Of a DNA stretch of 64,000 nucleotides, positions 1-7,846 are shown piece by piece. The notes beneath the pieces were generated by a model that worked only from the letters and a program-made list of their open reading frames with translations, made no database searches and was not told the DNA's origin. Origin of the DNA: Symmachiella macrocystis (lineage in GTDB: Bacteria; Planctomycetota; Planctomycetia; Planctomycetales; Planctomycetaceae); contig NZ_SJPP01000001.1 in NCBI RefSeq assembly GCF_007860075.1, positions 3,817,490 to 3,881,489 on the forward strand. The letters run 5' to 3'. The stretch's first letter is position 1, and every line of letters starts with the position of its first letter. A program made the position numbers and the translations under genes.

Positions 1-10
1 CACGCAACTC

Positions 11-1129
11 GTGGATGAGAAAACAGGATTTTCCGCTGCGCCGCTTGAAACCGACGTCAGGATCGAATTCTCACAGCCAAACGTTTCACAACGTCACAAC
101 GCGATGCGAATCATCGATGCCGCCGCCAACCGCGCTCGCGAAGGGGTACGTGTGGTCGAGGATTACGTCCGTTTCATCAGCGACGATGCGCATTTGTCTG
201 CGCTGCTCAAAAGTTGGCGACACGATTTCGCGGCGGCAATTTCCGCAATCGCGCCGCACGACTTGGCTGCGGCGCGGGATACCCTGTCGGACGTGGGAAC
301 GACGATTTCCACAACCGCCGAAGCGCAGCGAGATTCCGCCGCGGAAGTCCTGCAGGCGAATTTGAAACGCGTGCAGGAAGCGGTGCGGACGTTGGAGGAG
401 TATGGCAAGATCCTCGCTGCGGACTTGGGCGGCCAATTCGAACAACTCCGCTATCGGTTTTATACGCTAGAAAAATCGATCTTATCGACGCTTCACAATC
501 AAGCACGGTTGGCTGGCCGCAATTTGTATTTGCTGGTCAGCGAAGCGCTATGTCATCACGGCAGTGGACCGGCGATTCGCGAGGCGCTTGCTGGGGGGGT
601 GAGCATTGTGCAGCTACGCGAAAAGGAAATGCCCGATCGTCAATTGGTCGAATTCGGCCGTCGCGTCCGCCAATGGACGCGCGAAGCGGGAGCCCTCTAT
701 ATCATGAACGACCGTCCCGATTTGGCCGTACTCACCGATGCCGATGGCGTGCATGTCGGCCAGGAGGAACTATCGCTCAAAGACGCCCGGCGGATTGTGG
801 GGACGGAGAAACTCGTCGGCGTTTCGACGCACACCATCGAACAAGCGCGGCAAGCCGTGGTGGAGGGTGCCGATTACATCGGCGTCGGTCCCGTGTTTTC
901 CAGCACGACGAAACAGTTCACGGATCTGGCGGGACTGGAATTCGTCCGCCAAGTTGCCGCGGAGATCACCCTGCCCTGGTACGCCATCGGCGGCATCACA
1001 GCGGATAACATCGCCCAAGTAGCAGAAGCCGGCGCCACGCGAGTCGCCGTCAGCAGCGCCGTCTGCTCCAAGGAAAACAGCCAAACGGCCGCCTCGCAGT
1101 TAATGACAGCATTATCGAACAATCGCTAG
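11..1129 (+). CDS. thiE: Thiamine-phosphate synthase with long N-terminal domain
   Basis: This enzyme joins the thiazole phosphate and hydroxymethylpyrimidine pyrophosphate halves of thiamine in the cytosol. The C-terminal ~200 residues are a ThiE TIM barrel: LREKEMPDRQL, YIMNDRPDLA, DGVHVGQEEL, a GVSTHT loop, the phosphate-binding GVGPVFSSTTK and AIGGI are all present. The first ~165 residues form a helical domain (ANRAREGVRVVEDYVRF, LKRVQEAVRTLEEYGK) that ordinary 210-residue ThiE lacks; similar extensions are known in cyanobacterial ThiE. The reading frame is open to the left edge, so the gene could start outside the window. GTG at 11 and ATG at 104 are the starts visible here, and ATG 104 begins where the conserved helix begins. 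No other thi gene is in view. Confidence 0.92.
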   Translation: MDEKTGFSAAPLETDVRIEFSQPNVSQRHNAMRIIDAAANRAREGVRVVEDYVRFISDDAHLSALLKSWRHDFAAAISAIAPHDLAAARDTLSDVGTTISTTAEAQRDSAAEVLQANLKRVQEAVRTLEEYGKILAADLGGQFEQLRYRFYTLEKSILSTLHNQARLAGRNLYLLVSEALCHHGSGPAIREALAGGVSIVQLREKEMPDRQLVEFGRRVRQWTREAGALYIMNDRPDLAVLTDADGVHVGQEELSLKDARRIVGTEKLVGVSTHTIEQARQAVVEGADYIGVGPVFSSTTKQFTDLAGLEFVRQVAAEITLPWYAIGGITADNIAQVAEAGATRVAVSSAVCSKENSQTAASQLMTALSNNR

Positions 1130-1284
1130 CATTCAATTGAAGTTAATCCTTGTCGGGCTGACTCAAAACGGATCTTTATGCGAGTTGGATTTGTGGTGAA
1201 TGTTTGCGTGTTTCACAGATTCTTGCGAGACTCCTACCTGAAAAGAATCGGGAATGCCCCATCTGCTTATCTCCATCTGCTCCT

Positions 1285-1752
1285 TCACTCCAACCCGTTT
1301 TGAAAACGCCGAGCCGCATCTTGAAGAAGCATTTTTTCAATTCTTCCATCTGGATATAGAACAAACGTCATTCCGTTGTCGTCAACCAATTCAAAATACG
1401 CCAGAATTGTAGGACGTTTAGCATTACCCTGCTCGGTTTTTAGTACAGATAGGTCTGTTTTTACCGTTTGCGACAACCGACGAGCCTCGGATTCATGAAA
1501 TAGGACGTCGCCGTATCGGCTGCTGACAACGTGAAGATTTGCAAGATCGTTAAATGCGACTGGAAATTCTTCTCGTTCTTTTTTGTAGGCAAGAATTGAT
1601 TCGTATAAGAATTGCAAATCATATTCTCGGTAGTCGCCAATTACCTGCCCTTTTTTATGGCGAAGAGCTGGCTGGAGCAAAAGCACGAAAACCACCGTTG
1701 TCACTACGTAAATAGATCCTGACAAAAGCCTTTTTGTAGTTGTCGGCTTCAT
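1285..1752 (-). CDS. Small membrane-anchored protein of unknown function
   Basis: I do not recognise a family. The 155-residue product begins with a short basic stretch and one hydrophobic segment (about residues 12-27, IYVVTTVVFVLLLQ), so it is probably tethered to the membrane with a soluble C-terminal domain outside the cytoplasm. The remainder is mixed alpha/beta and ends with a strand-rich part (YFELVDDNGMTFVLYPDGR). The layout of an N-terminal hydrophobic helix, a helical stem (YDLQFLYESILAYKKE) and a small domain is loosely reminiscent of pseudopilin-like proteins, but the usual processing site is missing. It lies 45 bp downstream of the SPFH gene on the same strand and may be cotranscribed. 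Codon use is less GC-rich than in its neighbours. Confidence 0.6.
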   Translation of the reverse strand: MKPTTTKRLLSGSIYVVTTVVFVLLLQPALRHKKGQVIGDYREYDLQFLYESILAYKKEREEFPVAFNDLANLHVVSSRYGDVLFHESEARRLSQTVKTDLSVLKTEQGNAKRPTILAYFELVDDNGMTFVLYPDGRIEKMLLQDAARRFQNGLE

Positions 1753-1797
1753 TTATTTATCTGGACCTGACTTGAGCATAGGCCAGTCGCCTCACGC

Positions 1798-2907
1798 CTA
1801 CTTCGCCGGCGGTGGTGGTGGCGGAGGAGTCGCGGCGAATTGCGAGGCGAGTGCTGGGACTTGTCCGGCGGTGGTCCAGGCGGGCATGCCGGCAGACCAG
1901 ACCATCGAATCGGCTGTGACTTGTCCAGCAGCAATGCCTTGGGACAGTTGCTGTGCCGTGAAGGGGCCTTGTGTTTCGCCACCCACCGCAATGTGCCAAG
2001 CGACGGCGCCGGGGGCAGGCGGGGGTGCGGGCATGCCTGATCCAGCTTGTCCCGCGCCGCGGAACATTTGATTGGCCATGGCGAATCCCATTCCCAGTCC
2101 CATGCCTTCGGACGCGCCGCCACCGGCCGGGTTTTCCGCGGCGGCGGTCATGGCTTTGCCCATCTGGAACTGTTGATAGCGGCTCATGTCGCCGATGACT
2201 CCCATGCTGCTGCGGGTGTCGAGCGCCTTTTCGACTTCTTCGGGAAGTGAAATATTGACGATGAATAGTTGCGGAATATCGAGTCCGTATTCATCGTCAA
2301 CCCGTTCAACGGCTGCCTCGCGTAGGTCGCCCGAGAGGGCGCGGTAGTTGGCGGCGAGGTCCAATGCGGCGATTTGTGATTTGCCCAGCATCGTGGCAAA
2401 GGCTTCGCTGATGATTGAACGCATCAACTCGTTGATTTCATCCGATGAAAAATCGCTGTCGGTCCCGACCAATTCTTTAAGCAGTGCTTTCGGCTCGACC
2501 GCTTTGAGGGTGTAGGTCCCGAACGCGCGGAGGCGGATGGGACCGAAGTCGGGGTCGCGGAGCATGATCGGGTTGGGAGTCCCCCACTTCAGATCGGTGA
2601 TCTGCGTGGTGCGGACAAAATAGACCTCCGATTTGAACGGACTTTCGAAGCCGTGCTTCCAGCCTTGCAGCGTGCCCAAGATCGGCAGGTTATCAGTGGT
2701 GAGTTCGTAGTGTCCCGGCTCGAAGACGTCGGCCAATTCGCCGCGATGCACGAAGACAGCGGTTTGTCCGGGACGCACGATCAGTTGCGCGCCGTTTTTG
2801 ATTTGGTTGTGGTACCGCGGGAACCGCCAGACGAGTGTGTGGTTGGTGTCGTCAATCCATTCGACAATATCCACCAATTCGCCGCGCAGTTTATCAAGCA
2901 ATCCCAT
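1798..2907 (-). CDS. SPFH/band-7 protein with C-terminal GYF_2 domain
   Basis: This resembles the bacterial 'virion core protein' (YdjI-like) SPFH family, which assembles on or near membranes. The SPFH part covers about residues 1-260, beginning GLLDKLRGELVDIVEWID and containing VRPGQTAVFVHRGELADVFEPG. A Gly/Ala/Met-rich linker (ENPAGGGASEGMGLGMGF) follows. A GYF_2 (DUF4339) module lies at about residues 308-360 (WHIAVGGETQGPFTAQQL, then VWSAGMPAWTT), and the end is proline-rich. I place the start at the ATG at 2907: the TAGGAG ribosome site sits six bases before it but directly abuts the alternative ATG at 2913. GYF_2 usually binds partner proteins, so the protein may be a membrane scaffold; the partner is unknown. 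Confidence 0.85.
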   Translation of the reverse strand: MGLLDKLRGELVDIVEWIDDTNHTLVWRFPRYHNQIKNGAQLIVRPGQTAVFVHRGELADVFEPGHYELTTDNLPILGTLQGWKHGFESPFKSEVYFVRTTQITDLKWGTPNPIMLRDPDFGPIRLRAFGTYTLKAVEPKALLKELVGTDSDFSSDEINELMRSIISEAFATMLGKSQIAALDLAANYRALSGDLREAAVERVDDEYGLDIPQLFIVNISLPEEVEKALDTRSSMGVIGDMSRYQQFQMGKAMTAAAENPAGGGASEGMGLGMGFAMANQMFRGAGQAGSGMPAPPPAPGAVAWHIAVGGETQGPFTAQQLSQGIAAGQVTADSMVWSAGMPAWTTAGQVPALASQFAATPPPPPPPAK

Positions 2908-2971
2908 GGCCATCTCCTAGGTGAACGCAAATTGGGTGAAATGTACTGCCCGTATAGGCCGAGTAGAAATG

Positions 2972-2999
2972 CGGCGCGCCCCGGCATGGGGGCGCGCCG
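2972..2999. terminator. GC-rich hairpin between divergent genes
   Basis: The 11-base arms CGGCGCGCCCC and GGGGCGCGCCG enclose a short loop. It lies upstream of the SPFH gene and beyond the 3' end of the minus-strand oxidoreductase, so it could end transcription of the latter only if readthrough reaches it. No U-tract follows. It could equally be a repeat-type palindrome. Confidence 0.4.
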
Positions 3000-3054
3000 T
3001 GATCAAAGCCTATTCACGACTCGCTCAAATAACTTGATGAAACAACTCAACAGA

Positions 3055-3082
3055 GGGTGCCACTGGCGGCTTGTCCGCCAGT
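3055..3082 (-). repeat. Dispersed palindromic repeat, copy 1
   Basis: Read on the minus strand this is ACTGGCGGACAAGCCGCCAG followed by TGGCACCC. The arms ACTGGCGG and CCGCCAGT pair around a 4-base loop, and the GGCACCC tail follows. The same 28-base unit occurs at 32683 and, degenerate, at 12106. It lies just beyond the 3' end of the Gfo/Idh/MocA gene. Confidence 0.6.
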
Positions 3083-3149
3083 ATAAATCGTGCGAATAGA
3101 TTCAACACCGCTGCACGAGCCAGCAGCGCCACCCGGTCTCAATACTCTT

Positions 3150-4532
3150 CTACGTTCCGCTGGCGACCAAATACGAATCGCGGCTGCGGCGCGATGTTAA
3201 CGCTTGGGCCTGATCGTCGCCGACGAATTTTTCAGCTTTGGGATCCCACTTCAGGTCGCGACCCAACATCACCGAAATGTTGCACAGATGGCAAGAGGTC
3301 ATCGTGCGGTGATGTGTGCCGACGTCGGAAATCGGTTGTTGGCGATCTTCCAGGCATTCGAAGAAGTTCCGCATGTGATGGCCCGGCGTTTTGCCTTTGT
3401 ACAGGTTGGCCACCAGTTCATTAATTTCTTCATTGTCGGCTTCGCTCAACTCGTCAATGAGTTTGCCTTCCAGTTTGCCGCGGTTAACGAAGATACGGCC
3501 GTTTTCACCTTCGAACAAGATGCCGTTTCCAAATTCGATATTCGTGTCCGGACGTTTGTAAACGTCGTTGACGTTCAATACGGAGCCGTTCTTGAATTTC
3601 AAATCGATGTCGAACGTCACGGCGGTGTTAAATCCGCTGGGGAGTTTGGCATCGCCGTTGAGGAACGCATCCCAATTGAAATCATCGGGGACGATTGGCG
3701 GGAAAGTTCCCTTGCCGACGACTTCGACCGGGCCGCTCTTGTCGTAACCGAGTGCCCATTGGGCGATGTCGATGTGGTGCGCGCCCCAGTCGGTCATTTT
3801 GCCGCCGGAATACTCAAACCACCAACGGAATTGCTTGCGGCGTTCTTCGGAGTAATCGGCCTTCGGTGCGGGACCCACCCAGAAATCCCAATCGAGACCT
3901 TCGGGGACAGCGGTCGATTCGAAGGGGCCTTCGTTGGGAGCACCCCCGATGGCGACGTAGGCGTTGACGTTTTTCCCCAGCCGACCGCTTTGCACAATGG
4001 CGACCGCTTTGAGGAACCGGTTGTCGTTTTCGCTACGCTGTTGTGTCCCGACCTGAAACACGCGGCCGGTTTCTTCGACGACGTTGCGGACGTCGATGCC
4101 TTCTTGAATGGTCAGCGTGAGTGGCTTTTCGCAGTAGACGTCACAGCCGGCGCGGAGGGCGGCGATGGCGATCGGCACGTGCCAGTGGTCGGGGGTGCCG
4201 ATGGTGACGACGTCCGGTTTTTCTTTTTCGAGCAAAACGCGGTAGTCGGTGTACTCGTTGAGCTTGCCTTCAAAGTCTTTATTGAATTCGGCGGTGTGTA
4301 CCGAATCGACATCGCAGACGGCGATCATCTTTCCCAGTTTGGCGGCTTTGCGAGCGATGCTTCCACCTTGATTGTAACGTCCACGGCTCCCCCCGACGCC
4401 GATGGAGGCAACGGTCGGTTTGCTGTTGAGGTTGCGACCAAATGCCTTGTCAGGCGTCCAGATCAACGGGGCCGAAACGAGTGCACCGGCCGCGGCCGAT
4501 TTTTTGAGAAAGTCACGTCGTGTTGAGGTCAT
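3150..4532 (-). CDS. Tat-exported Gfo/Idh/MocA-family oxidoreductase
   Basis: This is a predicted NAD(P)-dependent sugar or inositol dehydrogenase-like protein exported in folded form. It opens with a twin-arginine signal (TSTRRDFLKKSAAAGALVSA). A Rossmann fold follows (ASIGVGGSRGRYNQGG), then the family signature DVVTIGTPDHWHVPIAIAAL and the catalytic-region EKP (DVYCEKPLTLTIQEG). The C-terminal half is the usual substrate domain (WWFEYSGGKMTDWGAHHIDI). The start is ATG 4532, with GGAGAG eight bases upstream, rather than the TTG at 4547. Planctomycetes carry large numbers of such paralogs; the substrate cannot be read from sequence. No catabolic neighbours are present, so the gene looks monocistronic. 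Confidence 0.9.
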   Translation of the reverse strand: MTSTRRDFLKKSAAAGALVSAPLIWTPDKAFGRNLNSKPTVASIGVGGSRGRYNQGGSIARKAAKLGKMIAVCDVDSVHTAEFNKDFEGKLNEYTDYRVLLEKEKPDVVTIGTPDHWHVPIAIAALRAGCDVYCEKPLTLTIQEGIDVRNVVEETGRVFQVGTQQRSENDNRFLKAVAIVQSGRLGKNVNAYVAIGGAPNEGPFESTAVPEGLDWDFWVGPAPKADYSEERRKQFRWWFEYSGGKMTDWGAHHIDIAQWALGYDKSGPVEVVGKGTFPPIVPDDFNWDAFLNGDAKLPSGFNTAVTFDIDLKFKNGSVLNVNDVYKRPDTNIEFGNGILFEGENGRIFVNRGKLEGKLIDELSEADNEEINELVANLYKGKTPGHHMRNFFECLEDRQQPISDVGTHHRTMTSCHLCNISVMLGRDLKWDPKAEKFVGDDQAQALTSRRSRDSYLVASGT

Positions 4533-5317
4533 TCGAGTACTCTCCAAATAAGAACGTTAGCTGATGCAACCAAGGTATTTGCTACGACAATTCACGGTAA
4601 CAATTTTAAGTGGTGACAAGGAGAATACGCTCAATCACGGATATATGCGGGTTCTCTTCTTCTAATTATGGTATTCCACGCAGCGTGCCGGATCAATCGT
4701 ACGAAGTGTCGACCTAGTAGCGGAAATGGCAACCCTTGTGAATTCCAGCTGGAATCCGCTGTTTTTCGCCTGTTTTGAGATAGGCCCAGCTCACCACATG
4801 CCTTTCAGCGAATGTCGGTTAGTGCGATTATACCGTACACGCAGCGATCCGAGTAGAACGCATTGATTGCACGCTGGGGGGCGACAACGTGAGAAATCTG
4901 GTCAGTGAGATGGCGATTCTTCAACAAGTCCGATTGCCGCGATTTTGCATTTTATTGTATGATACGGCGGTTGGTGCGCCGCGCTCTAAGTTGGGCGTGT
5001 GCGAATATCGTATACAACACGAAATGTGATCCACGGCACAGACCGTCGCGGTGTTGCCTTCCGATAATATAGCAGTCACGATGTCTCCACCGGCACCTAG
5101 ACATGTCGGTTACAGTCTTGCTCTACTTATATTAGCGCTACCTCAAACTGAAGAACGAGGCTGCTGCTGACCTTGCCCGTGTTTCGCAAGTATTGCACCC
5201 ATTTTGTGTTGCACTGGCAAAGCCAGTAGCACACAACACAAATTATAACGTCGTGACAAACTGCTAGTTGGCATCTCAAACTCCCCTTTATCGCTCTTAG
5301 TTGCCCAGGAAACCTCC
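4533..5317. other. 785-bp intergenic region between divergent genes
   Basis: No convincing gene is seen in this AT-richer stretch. It must hold promoters for both the minus-strand oxidoreductase and the plus-strand DsbD-like gene. A weak candidate for the latter is TTGCCG (4935) with TATGAT (4959), 18-base spacer. A stem-loop at 5203-5242 is listed separately. No tRNA or riboswitch was recognised. Confidence 0.5.
5203..5242 (+). promoter_or_regulatory. Two-tier stem-loop in the DsbD-like gene leader
   Basis: The outer arms TTTGTGTTG and CAACACAAA (9 bp, perfect) enclose inner arms ACTGGC and GCCAGT with an AAA loop. The structure ends 75 bases before the ATG at 5318 and is the most ordered element of the upstream region. 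It could be a leader-RNA structure or a regulator site; no family was recognised. Confidence 0.4.
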
Positions 5318-7759
5318 ATGAGAATGTCCCGAAATGGTTTCGGTTCGCTATTTGCGTTGCTGCTGGTTGCCGTGGTGGGACTCGCCCCACAGCCTGCGGC
5401 GGCGCAGAACGATGTTTTCCAGACTGATCTATTCGGCAGCAAGCCGCCGGTCAACGACGCGAAAAACGCGATCAAATATGACGCCAAAATCGTTCCCGCT
5501 GACGCTGCACCGGGGGACGAGGTCACCTTGCAGTTGACCGCCACGGTCGCTGAAGGTTGGCATACCTTTTCCCTGACCCAAACCGGATTCGGCGGCTCGC
5601 CGACGGTGATCGCTCTGAGCGACCAAGGCGCACTGAAACCTTTGGGCAAAACCTTCACAGCCAGTCGAGCGCCACAGATCCATGAAGAGAAACTGGGCGA
5701 TACGCAAATGCGGTTGGAGGAATACTTCGGTCAAGTAACGTTCTCCCGGCGATTTCAGATTCCCGCCGATGCAAGCCCGGGCGAGATCACAGTCTCGGGG
5801 CAGATCACACATCAAGTCTGCAGCGAAGGGCTTTGCGTGCCCGGCAAGACAGCCTTTCAAGCAACGGTGAAGATCAGCGAAGGCAAACCGAAAGAGAACC
5901 TCGCGGTCACCGGCGAAACAAAGTTTGAACATGATTCGAGCGTGTGGCTCGTCTCACTTTCCTCGGGCGAAGCAGCTCCAGGAGAGACGGTTGAACTGCG
6001 CGTCGAAGCCAATATCAAAAACGATTGGCATACGTACGGTTTGGACCAAACCCGTCCCGAGGGATTGGGACCGTATGCGACGGCATTGCAGATACAAAAA
6101 TATGGCGAGTTAAATCTCGATGGAGATTGGACGGTCGAACCGGCTCCGCACGCTGCGAGTGAACCGTTGTTTGGCGGACTTGAGGTTTTAGAACATTCTG
6201 GGCATGTCGTCTGGACCCGTTCGATTACGGTTCCTGCCGATGCGGCGCCCGGCGCTTACCCCATTAGCGGTGAAGTCGCTTTTCAGTCGTGCACCGGCGT
6301 GAAATGCGTTCAGCCGGTAGGATTCATTTTTGAAGGAAACCTGACGGTCACCCCCACACCGGCAGTTTCCCCAGTGGTGTTTGGTGTTTCCGCTCCCATC
6401 AAGGGCGGTATAGCGGCAGGGTTTATTGAACAGGTTATGGAACAGCGGTCGGCAATGCGGCTGGAGCGGCAAGCTAACGGTGGGGACGCGAATTATACCG
6501 TCATCGGAGAAGAGAACTCTGACTATGGATTGGCGATGTATCTGCTGTTTGCGTTCATTGGCGGCATGATTCTGAACGTTATGCCCTGCGTTCTACCGGT
6601 GATTGCGATCAAGGTGATGAGCTTCGCACAGCAGGCTGGTGAAAGCCGTGGGCGGATCTTGCAACTCAACGTTGTGTATTCGCTGGGTGTGCTCGCCGTG
6701 TTTATGGTATTGGCAACCTTGGCAGTCTTTTTGGGTTACGGATGGGGCGGGCTGTTTCAAAATGCGAATTTCAATCTGATCATGGCGTGCGTCGTGTTCG
6801 CCATGGGACTAAGCCTGTTGGGCGTGTTTGAAATCCCCATGCCGGGCATGGTCGGCACGGCAGCCGGCAATCAACATCAAGAAGGACTGGTGGGGGCCTT
6901 CTCCACGGGTATTCTGGCCACACTATTAGCGACGCCCTGCAGCGGGCCCTTTTTGGGGGCGACGCTCGGCTGGTCGATTACACAACCTACGCTGATTGTT
7001 TATCTCGTGTGGGGCATGATGGGTTTGGGGATGGCGTTTCCGTATCTGATGATCGGCGCATTTCCCTCGACGGTCAAATGGTTGCCCAAACCGGGAAATT
7101 GGATGGTGCGGTTGAAGGAATTTGCCGGTTTCGTGCTGATGGGAACCGTGATCTTCATCGTGCACATTCTGCAGGATGACTACACCATTCCGGCGCTGAT
7201 CATGCTGCTCGGCATTGCACTGGGCTTATGGATGATTGGCAACTTGTACGACATCAACTCCCACATCCGTCATAAAACGACCGTGCGGGTGTCTGCCATT
7301 TTACTGACCGCCGTCATTTGTCTGTTCGGATTCAATCTGACGCTCAAATCCGAAACGGAACTGCCTTGGAAGCCTTTCACCGAAGCCACGTTGAATGCGT
7401 CGTTGGCCGAGAATAAAACGGTCCTGGTCGATTTCTCCGCCGATTGGTGTTTGACCTGCAAGCGAAACGAAAAATTCGCATTGAACACCAAAAAGACTTT
7501 GGATTTGGTCCAAGACCACGATGTCGTCACGCTCTATGCTGACTACACGGCCGAGTCTGAGGAGATCAAGCGCTGGTTGGATAACTTTGAAAGCATCAGC
7601 GTACCGCTCACCGTGATCTTTCCTGCCGGTCAACCCGATAAGGCGATCGTACTGCGCGACTTGTACACAGAGGCCATGCTGCTGGAAAATCTAGAGAAGG
7701 CGGTCAGCGGCAAGAAAACGACTGCGAACGCGGTTGCGGTGGACGAAGTTCGTCGATAG
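5318..7759 (+). CDS. DsbD-type thiol:disulfide interchange protein
   Basis: This protein carries electrons from cytoplasmic thioredoxin across the inner membrane to periplasmic thiols. It has a signal peptide (residues 1-29, ending APQPAAAQ). Two tandem DsbD-alpha/DsbC-like beta domains follow (about 45-190 and 205-345). The cytochrome-c-biogenesis-type transmembrane domain (about 405-700) carries both redox cysteines (NVMPCVLPV and ATPCSGPFLG). A C-terminal thioredoxin domain has W710-C711-L-T-C714-K. All cysteine pairs needed for the relay are therefore present. The duplicated N-terminal sensor domain makes it longer (813 residues) than E. coli DsbD (about 565). An AGGA ribosome site lies seven bases before the ATG. 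It converges on the next gene, with a strong hairpin between. Confidence 0.93.
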   Translation: MRMSRNGFGSLFALLLVAVVGLAPQPAAAQNDVFQTDLFGSKPPVNDAKNAIKYDAKIVPADAAPGDEVTLQLTATVAEGWHTFSLTQTGFGGSPTVIALSDQGALKPLGKTFTASRAPQIHEEKLGDTQMRLEEYFGQVTFSRRFQIPADASPGEITVSGQITHQVCSEGLCVPGKTAFQATVKISEGKPKENLAVTGETKFEHDSSVWLVSLSSGEAAPGETVELRVEANIKNDWHTYGLDQTRPEGLGPYATALQIQKYGELNLDGDWTVEPAPHAASEPLFGGLEVLEHSGHVVWTRSITVPADAAPGAYPISGEVAFQSCTGVKCVQPVGFIFEGNLTVTPTPAVSPVVFGVSAPIKGGIAAGFIEQVMEQRSAMRLERQANGGDANYTVIGEENSDYGLAMYLLFAFIGGMILNVMPCVLPVIAIKVMSFAQQAGESRGRILQLNVVYSLGVLAVFMVLATLAVFLGYGWGGLFQNANFNLIMACVVFAMGLSLLGVFEIPMPGMVGTAAGNQHQEGLVGAFSTGILATLLATPCSGPFLGATLGWSITQPTLIVYLVWGMMGLGMAFPYLMIGAFPSTVKWLPKPGNWMVRLKEFAGFVLMGTVIFIVHILQDDYTIPALIMLLGIALGLWMIGNLYDINSHIRHKTTVRVSAILLTAVICLFGFNLTLKSETELPWKPFTEATLNASLAENKTVLVDFSADWCLTCKRNEKFALNTKKTLDLVQDHDVVTLYADYTAESEEIKRWLDNFESISVPLTVIFPAGQPDKAIVLRDLYTEAMLLENLEKAVSGKKTTANAVAVDEVRR

Positions 7760-7790
7760 CGACTGATTCTTAAGAGTTGAGAACGTAAAC

Positions 7791-7815
7791 GTGGCCGGCG
7801 CAATGCGCCGGCCAC
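7791..7815. terminator. Bidirectional hairpin terminator
   Basis: The arms GTGGCCGGCGCA and TGCGCCGGCCAC are perfectly complementary and separated by a single A. It sits 31 bp after the DsbD-like stop and 31 bp before the 3' end of the opposing gene, the expected place for a shared terminator. There is no clear U-tract on either side. Confidence 0.65.
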
Positions 7816-7846
7816 TCTGCGTTTAGTCCTGTTAAAAAATGCGGGG

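Noticed and set aside
3204-4526. 440-codon plus-strand frame opposite the Gfo/Idh/MocA gene
   Set aside because: It is the antisense mirror of a well-supported oxidoreductase; composition is odd and no family matches.
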